From Lamellibrachia satsuma (Eukaryota > Annelida > Polychaeta > Sabellida > Siboglinidae), in NCBI GenBank assembly GCA_033239005.1, contig BSQZ01000001.1, positions 18,511,000-18,574,999 on the forward strand: DNA of 64,000 bases. Direction: 5' to 3'. A program made the translations under genes and the position numbers. Position 1 is the first letter of the stretch. Each line of letters begins with the position of its first letter. A model generated the notes under the pieces. The model saw nothing but the letters and a program-made list of their open reading frames with translations. It was not told the DNA's origin and made no database searches. Below are positions 45,901 through 56,000 of the stretch, piece after piece.

Positions 45901-46956
45901 GTTCAAAACATATCTGAAGAGCAAATCTTGCAAATATTTTAAATGTGGTTTAACAACCCTAGAAAAAAGGTCACAAGGAGGTTGATGTGTCTTTAGCATT
46001 ATATGAGATTTGTCATAGCCAATTACTGAAAGAGATAAGAAGTTGCAATTTCTAAGATATAAATTGAGAAACAGTCACACTGAAAAAAGCCATCCACGAA
46101 AAAATTTAAGGACACAAAACTAGAGGCAAATAATAAAAAACATTAATAGTCTAAACAAGCAACTTGAAAGACCAGCCAATGATATTCAGCTGCTGAAAAC
46201 TGCAAAGGAAAGAATTATGTGTCAATGTTACCAGACAGAAGAAGAAGATCAAGAAGTCAAGATGATCACAGTGACACACAATATACTGATTACTGACCAG
46301 TAAGTGAAGTCTGTCACCCATCCCGAGTGCTCCCAGTACTGGGCTACGGGTTTCCCTGTGTCAGCTTCCCACGTGCGGATAAATCCATCTGAAGAAATAA
46401 CATGTACCGATAGATAAGGTTTTGGCATATACATCAATTGCAACTGGTATTTGTCAAAAATAAAATTAAGTTGGCAAAATTCTTTAAGTTTTCATTGTGT
46501 CATATTTTAACATAAAACATCATTCCACATATAAAAAACTTATATTCTTAAAAAAAATATTGTGTTTTGCACACTTTTTTAAGAGTGTATTCTGCAGAGT
46601 GTCAGCAGGTTATATTATCGCTCAGTGAGAATACAATCTGCTGCACTATTTGGACTGCAAAAATGTGAAAAAACACAAATTTTTTAAAGAATATATGTCT
46701 TTTTGTTAGTAGAATGATGTGGAATGATTGATGGAATGCACTGGCATAAAAATTAATGAGGAAAGAATGTCTTTTAGTGGTGTAAATAACATTTTTGTTT
46801 TTTCACTGACTGACCCATTTGTTTGTGCTAAAGAAAATCTGTATACCAAATACCTTCAAAGCCGACCATGAGTTCCCGTCTGACAGGACTGTATCCCAGT
46901 GCTGTGATATTCCGGTTGTGTGTTTCCCGCAGGGTATATTGTGGTTCCATCGCCAT
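28807..46956 (-). CDS. Large WD40-repeat protein, 21 coding exons, complete
   Basis: Exons: 46956-46854, 46388-46298, 45115-45028, 44352-44256, 43901-43793, 42846-42781, 42057-41989, 40774-40591, 40157-40058, 39675-39577, 39018-38928, 37380-37188, 36579-36483, 36153-36017, 35624-35499, 35022-34970, 33034-32933, 31216-31033, 30098-29994, 29454-29350, 29013-28807. All junctions are GT-AG and phases agree throughout: 2,406 nt, 801 residues. The ATG has an in-frame TGA 12 nt upstream. About fifteen WD-type strands are visible, for example GFIRTWEAD, GIILVWSIG, KTVRIWSMDG, GTITKWERM, NIYVWGFD, RVALWDLATG, NTIRIW, and KTVRIWN near the end, so two seven-bladed propellers are likely. Exon 12 is a Lys-rich linker (KKSYKKKVKVKP) and the C-terminus is acidic (ESDDEDDDEELVE). 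WD40 propellers act as protein-binding scaffolds; the specific partner or compartment is unknown, and I do not assign a family name. Intron 17's donor (GTGGGG) is weak. Confidence 0.93.
29088..29190. repeat. (GTGA)n/(GTGG)n microsatellite
   Basis: About 25 four-base units switching gtga-gtgg-gtga, in intron 20 of the WD40 gene. Confidence 0.95.
30470..30570 (-). pseudogene. Degenerate partial copy of WD40 exon 19 and its 5' flank
   Basis: tggccagatgcagtctagacaag...acatatatactggacaaaata resembles the exon 19 acceptor region (30080-30130). A second ggtgaggccagctcctc piece near 30553 resembles the exon start again. A short, decayed, local duplication in intron 18. Confidence 0.5.
30708..30990. 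repeat. AT-rich (TA)n tracts
   Basis: Two TA runs (30708-30800 and 30901-30988) with ATAAAT-rich sequence between, in intron 18. Confidence 0.95.
31310..32515. repeat. 51-bp minisatellite, about 23 copies
   Basis: The unit begins catctgtccaatgcttgatg and includes ttgtcaatctctccagccac. The period (51 = 3 x 17) keeps both strands open, giving artefactual ORFs of 363 (minus) and 340 (plus) codons. Two alternating subtypes (cttcaagtccac and taggagtccatc) show higher-order organisation. It lies in intron 17 of the WD40 gene; the phase-matched exons on either side splice without it, so I do not call it coding. Confidence 0.9.
33490..33900. repeat. Dispersed repeat, related to 58110-58345
   Basis: Shares aggatttaaggtg(a/g)aaatgcaat, tttttgtggaaggta and atttgaaagatgca phrases in the same order as 58130-58340. 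A 174-codon minus ORF crosses it but is not conserved in the second copy. Confidence 0.6.
33985..34130. repeat. 42-bp tandem repeat, about 3 copies
   Basis: Unit acacttgggtcccttctatc followed by atgtgtccatgcaaataataaa, nearly identical copies, in intron 16. Confidence 0.95.
35640..35870. repeat. Purine-rich GGGA/GAAA tract
   Basis: Long G/A-rich stretch in intron 14 of the WD40 gene (gggagatg, gggaaagagaaaagg and similar). Confidence 0.7.
37530..37600. repeat. (CAAC)n/(CAAT)n microsatellite
   Basis: caatcaat then caaccaac units, in intron 11. Confidence 0.95.
38705..38860. repeat. Dispersed repeat R6 (copies also at 43140-43245 and 51715-51845)
   Basis: All three carry ttgtcc(a)atgattttatcaaaactaa(a/g)taaca or close variants, then a gtacaaacga-agctagcatgt phrase, in the same orientation. 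An AT-rich non-coding repeat of unknown type. Confidence 0.5.
40774..40831. repeat. 29-bp tandem duplication of the exon 8 splice acceptor
   Basis: Two adjacent copies of cctggtgcaaagcaggatgg plus gaaataaa(t/a). On the minus strand each ends in a usable ...TGCACCAG acceptor for WD40 exon 8. The distal acceptor would add 29 nt and shift the frame. Confidence 0.85.
41407..42008. repeat. 35-bp minisatellite built from the exon 7/intron 7 donor junction
   Basis: About 17 copies of a unit containing ttaatacataccacatattg. On the minus strand the unit is the last ~23 nt of WD40 exon 7 plus the first ~12 nt of its intron, so each copy carries ATGTG/GTATGT. The proximal unit (41983-42008) is the true exon end. 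Alternating gac/gtc variants are present. Confidence 0.92.
42166..42360. mobile_element. Palindromic MITE-like element
   Basis: Ends read aatatggaccccatggaaaa on the left and, in reverse complement, gaatatggaccccaggtcca on the right. Two more gggtccatattctat / atagaatatggacc pairs lie inside, so the whole element can fold on itself. In intron 6. Confidence 0.65.
43140..43245. repeat. Dispersed repeat R6, second copy
   Basis: tagtttgtccattgatttta then tcaaaactaagtaacaaatc; see 38705-38860. Confidence 0.5.
44590..44725 (-). mobile_element. tRNA-like SINE fragment
   Basis: On the minus strand: tgggtggctcagcaattaga (A-box-like), then gagcatcagactgtcaatcg and gttcaagcccacctgg (B-box-like), then gttggg-caatttagttcaccc. 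The segment aattgacagtctgatgctct is repeated three times in tandem. In intron 4 just upstream of exon 4 coordinates (44352). Confidence 0.55.
45360..45615. repeat. GGGCC-rich island, probably element-derived
   Basis: About 250 bp dominated by gggcc, gggcctgg and gcgggcc in AT-rich intron 2. It is low-complexity and contains repeated caaattctag/aaattctag phrases, suggesting a mobile-element relic rather than a CpG-type promoter. Confidence 0.5.
45925..45990 (+). mobile_element. CR1-like remnant
   Basis: Encodes CGLTTLEKRSQGG, matching the ECGLTTLETRRLRG motif of the CR1-like ORF2 C-terminus at 8411-10630. Confidence 0.5.
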
Positions 46957-47779
46957 GTTGAATTTTCAACAGCTAGTACCTACTGCAAAACAAATGATAA
47001 GTGCTCAGTAAGCCACACAATGAAAAAGGTATTGAGGAAAATCAATGATGGCTTTTGTTAATCACAAGTATTTTGCCAAAAAGAGCTTTTTCCAACTATC
47101 TGTTTGCAATACTACAATAAATTTGCATTACTTTTTTTGTATGTCCACATATCTTACACAAATGCACTGATGATGCTTTAATTATTACCAATCAGTATAA
47201 CAAATAATATCAAGGCACAGCTAGGCATGATGCCTGACATAGGTCATACATAATGTGGCAGGGGTTGCAATCTCCCACCTGTTTGTAGGGCCAATCTCCC
47301 AACTTCCACCATTTTTAACAGTCCACCTCCCATCAATACCACCTATTTTGAGGCCCTTCTCCCACCTCCCAATTTTTAGGAACAACTTCCCATGCACGTC
47401 CCCTTCTATAATCATAGAAAAACTTACAAGAAAAAGTATATATATGATTATGTTTATATATAAGCAATTTGATCAACAAGCACTTGTTCAGCCAAGGGAG
47501 TCCTTCAACCGCGAATGACAACTGACATTTCTGCGATTTGTCCCCCACCGAACACCAGTACTGGTGGTAATAATACCTACCTAAACTAAGGAGTCCTAGG
47601 CTACTGCGATAAACGCAATTAAATTAGTAAACAATGATATCAAAAACGCAGTATCATGTCCGTCCCGAATATTTTACAGAAATATTTACACAAAAGTTTG
47701 AAGTATATGTAATGCCAATTTTAAATATAGCAACTCAGGTTTAATTGATGCCTGAGCCACTGCGAAATGTCAATGTTTA

Positions 47780-47900
47780 TACTGAGCGTTCTCCTGTTCT
47801 CGAGTTCCGTCGCCGTTGTGGCCGCCATGTTGTTGTCACGTGTAGTTAGGCAACGGGGCACGCATTCTCGCTAGGTGGCGAGCTTGCAGGTCACCATTTC
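47780..47900 (-). promoter_or_regulatory. Probable promoter / 5' leader region of the WD40 gene
   Basis: A short CpG-containing, GC-richer patch 0.8-0.9 kb upstream of the WD40 start codon. It contains GCCGCCATGTTG (47821-47832), the reverse complement of a YY1-like AACATGGCGGC, and CACGTG (47837-47842). An acceptor-like ttttgcag lies just upstream of the ATG in exon 1, so a non-coding first exon here is plausible. Assignment is inference. Confidence 0.4.
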
Positions 47901-48097
47901 GCTAAGACCAAAGTACTCTCTGAACCCACCAAGGAGCTCTTTGAACCCACCCATTTTTAAGGAGCTCAAGAATAGAACTAATTACTCTCTACGTCTATAA
48001 ATTAAATGTGAACTCGTGGATCTACTGGAAGTCTGAGAAGCAATTCTCAGGATTTCTCACACTCCGGGACATAGCAGACTCTTCTACTTTCTACCGG

Positions 48098-48313
<216 letters not shown>

Positions 48314-49924
48314 GAGTTAACCGTCTTTCCAAAGTCGGTATGTGTCTATACACGTGCTATACACGTACAAGTGCTGTAACCGAAAGTAATAAAATATTTG
48401 GAAGAAAGAGAACATATGATGGCCGGCATGCGTGTAGAACTGCAACTTAAGGAGAGGAAAAGATGATAGCGTGAAAAATGCAATATAAATTAATGTTGCA
48501 AGCATGGAGATCAGCTGTATGAATTAAGATATCTAAACTTGGCGCTGTGGCTGCGTTGGCTGGCAGGCTATTCCAGTTGGCTATTGTACGGGGTAATAAG
48601 AAATTGTATTTGGATTAATTGCTTATATTAGGGGACGTTGAAAAGCTTCGGAATACGCGTGTCGAGATGATCTCACAAGTCCCAGGGGTATAAAGTTGGG
48701 AGGTGAGGTTCAATTGAGGCTCCAATTGGCTGTAATGTTTATTTTTGTGTCAAAGAGCTTAATTAATTATAACTTAATTTATTACATATTTCCAACATGG
48801 TAAGTTTTAAACATCAATCGCCAGATGGTTTATTTCTATGCTTGTATGCATAATAATTAAGTAATCGAATGAAGCTTAACAAAAATAATACCCGGTTAGT
48901 GGACATTTTGTATGCAAAAAAATATAGTTGTTCAAGATTCACTTGTCTACAACAACAGGAAACACTTTATGTTCGCCGAAAGTGATTTTAATTATTGTCC
49001 AGTTTTGGCAAATTATTGCGAAAAAAAATCTGTACAAGTAAAATTATATATATTGTGTTAATAATAATTGTGTTAACGTTAATAATTCCGACAGAGGGCA
49101 ACACTATATTTATGCACCACGTGGTAACTGACGTCACTCATCACTTCGTGCTGTAAACACAAAACCTATTGATTATCGCCCACTAATGTGATGTTGGATT
49201 GATGCGGATTGCAGTATAGAACCAGAGCTTTGTTTGAGTTTATGGGACTGCTAAAATCACACACAAATAAAGGAACCTTTAAATTTTAAAATAGTTAAAC
49301 TAGATATGTATCCATTTAATTCATAGTTCACTTTCATTTGAATTAGTGTCATCTGAAAATTATCGTAGGCTAATCGGATGGAGAGCACGCCAAATGTTTT
49401 CTATTGACCTACATCCGGGCATTACGATTCTCCAAACTAAAGAAAGACCGCGAGGAAGCCATGTTGTAATTTTCGTTGCTCATACGAAGCGCGTTTATGC
49501 ATTATCTATGCGTCATGTTTACCTGTGTCTGCTAGTATTTGTAATAAGCACAGATCGGAAACGGGCCTGCACTGGCTGTTCCGATGTTGTCATGTTGCCG
49601 AGATGTTTTCATAAGAGAACGCTGTGTACCTAGTCGGCTACGACTCCTCTTTCGGCTGTGAGCCCGACTGCGGGGCAGACCAACGCAGCGTGTACGTACC
49701 GACATATTTACTGTTGGGAACTGTCTGTAATGACGTGATTTGTGATGCTGAGAATTAGTGTTAGTATTTGTTGCATTGGCCATTGCCACTGGCACTGATT
49801 CTCCCTTGTCTTGACATTGTCATTGGTACTGCAGGATAGATGGAATTCAGTATTTGACATTCTTCTAATCCTATTGATCTCAAGTCTCAAGTAGTTATAC
49901 TCCAAACAGCCCAATCTTGAGCTA
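48314..49924. other. Intergenic; GC-richer patch at 49560-49720
   Basis: No gene recognised. 49560-49720 is CpG-containing and ends with a gtacgt donor-like site (49694), so it could hold a non-coding first exon of the downstream zinc-finger gene; this is conjecture. Confidence 0.35.
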
Positions 49925-50085
49925 ACGCAGGAGTTTGGACCAACGGCTTTTAGTGTCTCTTCCGAAAGACACGGGCAAAGTGGGGTGAACGAAATTGCCC
50001 AAGCTTCGAAACGGTGGAGGTGGAATCGAACCACCGTCCTCTCGATCGACAGGCGGGTGCTCTAACCATTAGACCACCGCTCCCC
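49925..50085 (-). mobile_element. tRNA-derived SINE
   Basis: On the minus strand: ggggagcggtggtctaatgg with ttagagcacc (A box) and ggtggttcgattccacc (B box) at tRNA-like spacing, followed by gggcaatttcgttcacccca and gtctttcggaagagacacta, a body common to many invertebrate SINEs. A 16-bp duplication sits at its tRNA end (50070-50100). Not a functional tRNA gene, given the fused body. Confidence 0.75.
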
Positions 50086-50099
50086 AATAGACCACCGCT

Positions 50100-53084
50100 C
50101 CCCAATAAACTGACCTGTCATGGATACATTTGAAGGTATATGCTGCTCCATGGCAGTTATGGAAATATCATGATTACCTTAAGTCAATAGCAAATATCTT
50201 GCAGTTAATGCAACACTTGTAATGCTGTGATGAATAAATATCATATTTACTCATGTGTCTGCTATAATATATGTCCAATTCATGATTTGAACTCAAGGGG
50301 TTTTACTGAAGTGGTTCCATAGCCGAGCATCAGAATTGGGTTTACCGCTGATAAAGGTTCGAACAGTATATGTGCATGCACCAATTCTCTGTAAATGCTT
50401 GTGTGCAGCTCTGAACCACTGACCTAATGGATTAGACGTTTTACTTTGTATGACAAAGTTTGTATACCGAGACTTTCACTGTGTAACATCCATGCTGCGG
50501 ACCCTTGGGAGTCCCTAGCAGAGCATAGAGTGCAGGTGAAAAGTGTTAGTTGCCTCATATTTCTGTCAGTTTTGCATGTATCAGGCTGAGAATTTGCATG
50601 CATGTCTGGGGGCCCATGGGGATGGTTCATACATAAAAAATCCTCTGGGGAGTGGTAAAAAAATCCCCCTAGGGAGTGCAGATATTACAAAGGAACCTAT
50701 GTTGTTGTTCGTCGTACAGAGTATATAACTCAAAACGATAGAAGTTCATAATTACATACACTATTGACAAAGTTAGCAGCGCTATTCACGTTTTCCACAA
50801 TTGTTACGTGGTCTACATCATCCACACATAAAGTTCATACAGTATGAATGCATCGTGAAACCGGCAGTTGTACATGGATCGATACTGGGGGCATAAAGTT
50901 GGCATTGCCTTACCACAACTTGACTGGGTGCTCTTGCAATGCCTCTGCCTTTTCCCTTGAAATAGACAATTTTCCCTGTATTTCCCTGTTGAATAACTTA
51001 CCCATTTCATCCACTTCAGCCCAGACGAGATGTATTTCAGAATAGCCTCCAGGACCGCAAGCTGCTGTAAGTGCTTCTTGGACATGTACATGTAAATAAT
51101 GACACTAACCAGTATATTGTATACATCACTGTTTGTTCAAAAGAATCGGTACCAAACCCAAAACCCACTACACGATATAAAAAAAATCTGATTTGTTTTT
51201 ATATAACAATCCAAGTTGCTCCTTGCACTGCCCAGTCAAGTTTTGGTAGGGCAGTGCCATGGCAATGACAACTTCTCGCCCCAACAATCATGTTCAACTG
51301 CCATTTTAATGAAACGTTCGGAGGACGTTTGACATAGATCATGTATATGATGGTAGAAACACGCATAGCACAGCTAACAATTAACTATTGTTCTCAGTTA
51401 CATCATTTGTGTCAGATGACCACATTGGTTCCTTCAATGTAATACCCCACCCACCAGAATTTAAAACATTTGATTATGTACAAAACATCGCAGTGGGCCT
51501 CCGGGCATGCCTACACAATTTTAGCCCCATAAATGCAAAACTGACATACATGGAGTCACAAACTACTTTATATTAAAGAATTATAACCATTGTTTTATTA
51601 TTTATTTAAGGGTTAGACTTAGAGTATTGAAGCATGTACAACAACGAGTCTATCTGAGGAGTTGTTTTAGCCATGATTGATTAGGATTTAGGGATTGATG
51701 CAAGGAAACGTGACTAATTTAATAGGTTAACAGATGATTTCACCAATAGTAAATAACAAATTGTACAAACGAAGTAGCATGTCATAGTCAGTACTAGATA
51801 TGTTAAACTTTTTTGCAAAATGAGCGAAACGAGACAAGCAAAACGCTGAAACTGAGTAGGAAGCATTAATGTCTCGGTTAATGCAGTATACCATGGTACA
51901 TCAACGTCACACTTGAAAATGACAAACTGTTTGACCTGGTGCCACACAAAAAGCTTCTAGTAAAACTAAAAGTTGCACTAACATAATATTTGTTCCAACC
52001 TGGACCATGGATTTGTGCAATTCCAGCAATTAGTTTCATGAGCTGTATAATATATGCATCTTAAAAACTACAGCTTGTCATTTTCTGAAAAAGACTGCAA
52101 AATAATGCATACATAGCTTGTAGACAGCACACTTATGTTTTGTAAATAAAAGAAACTGCTCTGAGAAACAAAAAGTTGTCATAGCAGTGTGTGAAATAAA
52201 CTGGTTTGAATTACCGTAATTGCATAGAATATCAAGTATCCTACAATGTGTAGCATTGTCACAATCATGTGAGTTGGTACAATCCCAAGCAAGCAAGCGC
52301 ATTATCTAAATATAGCGCTTCCTTCATCGTGGAATTTTCAAAATCGTACCTGTTCTGCCATCAGAAAAAAGTAGATTGTAATGGTGATAGTTCAAAATTC
52401 TTAGTTGGTATATGTATTCAGTTAGTATAATTTAACATTTCCAACAGAAAACAAAGTATAAAATTAATATATTGACAGATCTCATCAAGGCCTCTCAAGT
52501 CATCAGTTTAACCCCCAGGGCACTGTTCTGGGACTACTGTTTTTTCTGACATATTGCAGATATACTCGATAGTTAAAATCACACAATGGTGGATGGCCAA
52601 TTTAGTCACTAGGAGGAGCAGTGCCATTTAGTCATACTCACTCATACTCATTTTCCCCACATATATATATATTATATGCACGTTGCATGTAATCCAATTT
52701 TGCATATGGCTCTTCAAGTTTTCAAATATATACTGCTAAAAAAGTAATAATTTACTATCCTACAGTGTGTAGTTTTATCTCCAAAGATTTCTGTATACTG
52801 TACAATAAAATCGTGCAGTGCAAGGTTTTAAAAATGGGTTGGATACGGCTACAGTGACAATGACCAATGTCTTCAGGTTCAGTACATGATTTCACTGTAA
52901 TAATAGTCGCTACCATTTTTGGTTCAGTGTCACACATTTGACGCTATAATGTATATTAATATAGTATATCAATACACACTTTTATAAGAAATGCCAAAGA
53001 ATGCAGGTGTTGATGGATTTAATGTTTTCGGTTGTAGATCTGCCTTGAAGAATGTCCACTGAAGCCTTGCTTTGAGAAGACAGC
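50100..53084. other. Intergenic / possible 5' intron of the zinc-finger gene
   Basis: AT-rich. It contains a tRNA-like fragment near 50310-50370 and R6 at 51715-51845. An acceptor-like ttttcggttgtag at 53025-53037 precedes the zinc-finger start codon. No supported ORF. Confidence 0.4.
51715..51845. repeat. Dispersed repeat R6, third copy
   Basis: tgatttcaccaatagtaaat then aacaaattgtacaaacgaag and tagcatgt; see 38705-38860. Confidence 0.45.
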
Positions 53085-56000
53085 ATGGATCCTTGTGGCT
53101 GGTTGTTCCAAGCAGACAGCAGGGAGGTGTGTGAGAGCTTGCCACACAAAGACAGTGTAGATCTTCTTAAGGGGATATCAGAAGAAAGTATACACAATAA
53201 GAGCTTGCAAAAAGAAGGCAATGGATACCACCATGGAAGCCTAGGCAATAGAGACCACCATGGAAGCCTAGGCAATAGAGAACATCATGAAAGCCTAGGC
53301 AGTGGAGACCATCATGAAAGCCCAGGCAATGCAGACCATGACAAAACCTTTCCAAAAGGAGACAGTGCTGACCCCTACAAGCTCAACTGGCCAGGTCTAA
53401 TATCGCTGCCGGTCTACATAATCGATCCCAATACTAAGACGGTGTACGAGCCAAGTAATCCATTGCCGACATCGCAAACTGGACTGAATTGTGTCGAGTA
53501 CAAATACGTGAAGGTTCAGTCAATTATCGACTTGTTCAACACTGACTGTCGACTGCGGGCCCTTGACACACTCATACATCTGTCAAGTCTGTACGACCTT
53601 CACAAATTTCACACCGTCGCAAAGGTCGGTTACATGCACATTGGCACGCTGCTCGCGTTCCTCGTTGTGTACCCGTGGTGTGACAGTTTCCAGAAGGCAC
53701 GTGGAACGGTGCTCCAGTTTCTCATCCGCTACATCGAGGGTCAGTGTTGGCTATGTGGGTTTGTGCGTCGTGACTGCCGCTGTGGAAAGTCGATTTATGA
53801 TGCAGAAGTTGTGCAGGTCAGCCACCAGGTGGACTGTGTGGACAAAGGGGTTCAGGTCGAACCATCGAACACTGCATGTTCTGTTGGTAACCCAATGTCA
53901 GTGCTGCTACCTGGTGGTGCACACATGCTGCCAGGAATGAGAGTTCCAATGTCGAGTCTTTGCTTCAGTTCTGACAATCCCATGCAGATGGCAACACAGT
54001 TTTCTGCCGGTATGTCGGCTGGTATGCTGACCATACAAAACAATGGGATGCCAAGGCCCGGCACCAGTATGTACCAAGTGCCGAGTCCACAGATAAATTA
54101 CCTACCTGGATCAGCTAACCCGGTGACTGGACCAGATTCTGTGGTAGAGAAATCTGAAGCATCTTCTATTACCACGGCAACCAGGTTCTCACCAGGCATG
54201 CATCATAACCCTGGGTGGGATGGACCATTTGCGCCCAACCCCGCAGCATGCATGTGGACGATGGGTAATGGGCCACAGTATGGAGCCTATTCCCCCGTCA
54301 CGTCTACCACACAACTTAACAACCCTGGCTTCTTGTCACCCCCGCAGCAGATACTGCCATCCAAACTGATGCCACCCCCATATCAAACTCCGCCCTCTAC
54401 CGGTGCCCCGGGCTCCACCACCGACTCACCGATTTACATGAAGAGTATAGTCCGACCAGGAACTCGCATGATGATGCCTGGCACCACAGGAAGTGGCATG
54501 GTGCCGGGTGGTATGCCGGTACCATACCCCCCATTGACCCCACCTGTGACGCAGGCAGCAAAAAAGGTTTTTGTGAAGAATATGTCGACTCAGACGCGGC
54601 CAGTCGCACGAGAGAAGAGGTGTAAAGGTACGAACTATATGATGTCAACCGTAAAGCGAAAGTCATTGGACGATGGTGACAATCCAGCAGGGAATGAAAG
54701 TGAGGCGAAAAAGGTCAAAGGCAGCGAAACCGGTGATGTTGCAGACGGAGAGAAGACGCCAATCAGGACGTTTACAGAGCAGCAGCTCTGGAGACTTATA
54801 GAGGAGGAAGAGGCTGAGGATGAGGAGGGGATGAAATCAGGAGAATCCAGTTTGAGTTCTGGTTCTGCATCACTTGATCATCTGAAGTCTGGTTCTGCAT
54901 CGCTTGATCATCTGAAGTCTGGTTCTGCATCGCTTGATCATCTGAAGTCTGGTTCTGCATCTCTTGATCACATTGAAAATGCAGATGAAACAGTAGCTGA
55001 GGCAATCTGCAGGAGGATTGTTGAGGATATTGTTGGGAGTATTCTAGGAAAAACTAGTAAGACTAAACAGGTAGATAGAGTTGAGGCTGTACACGTAGCA
55101 AGTACTAGTGGAGGCAATGCTAACAATGAAGTCCATTCGAGTGAAAACAAATCAACTGAAAAGACAGAGAAATCTACTGACAATGAAACAACTAACAACA
55201 GAACTAGTGACAAAGCAAAGATGCATGTCATGCCAGCAGTCAACGTATGTACTACAGAGTCACAGATGACAGATCTGATGGAAGATGTACCAGGGAGGGT
55301 GGCCAACTCAACAGAGAGCCATGGTACTATTTCAAAAACAAACATTGTAAAACAGACCAGCGAGTCGGTCAGAACAGATACTTCAGGCAGTCAAGAAGAC
55401 AGCATTGGTGTAAAGTCTGGGGATGGAATGGAGAAAATGGAAACAACACCATTAGAGGGTAACACAAAATCATTTGTAAAAGATTTTCCAACCAGGATAG
55501 AGATGCAGGCTTCTGGGGATGCAACTAGCTCGGAGAAAGGGCTGGGTGTGAAACCTCTGAGGGACATAGCATCATTGTGTGGGCAGATAGTAGGGGGAGA
55601 TACCAATTCTAGTGTCAGTAATCATGAAGCAGGACATGTACATGGTGTGGCCAGAGATTTCAAACGGTTAAACTTTTCGAGTGACGGCAAGCAAGAGGTG
55701 TCATCAGAGAATGTGTCTGGGAAAGTCGGTGACAGTTGCAGTGCAAAGAAAGTTGGAGAGGGTGAGTCCAACAGAACAGATATTGGATATGGCGATGTTG
55801 ATTCACACAAGAAACATTCAGAAGACCCTGAAAAGAAAATGCCTGTGCAAACTACTGATATTCTCAGAGATCACAGCAACTCCATGGTTACTGAAACAAA
55901 AAAATCAACAGCATCATCAAAGACTAGCATTAGAACAATAGCGAATGTTGCGCCTTCGCTAGCAGTGGTTACTTGTGAGAATAAGAGGAAGGTGTGCTAT

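Noticed and set aside
47821..47890. Minus-strand ATGGCGGCC... as an upstream coding start of the WD40 protein
   Set aside because: No donor joins it in frame to exon 1, and an in-frame stop lies just before the ATG at 46956; treated as leader or promoter.
49990..50085. tRNA gene
   Set aside because: A and B boxes are present, but the sequence continues directly into a SINE body, and the arms do not make a clean mature tRNA.
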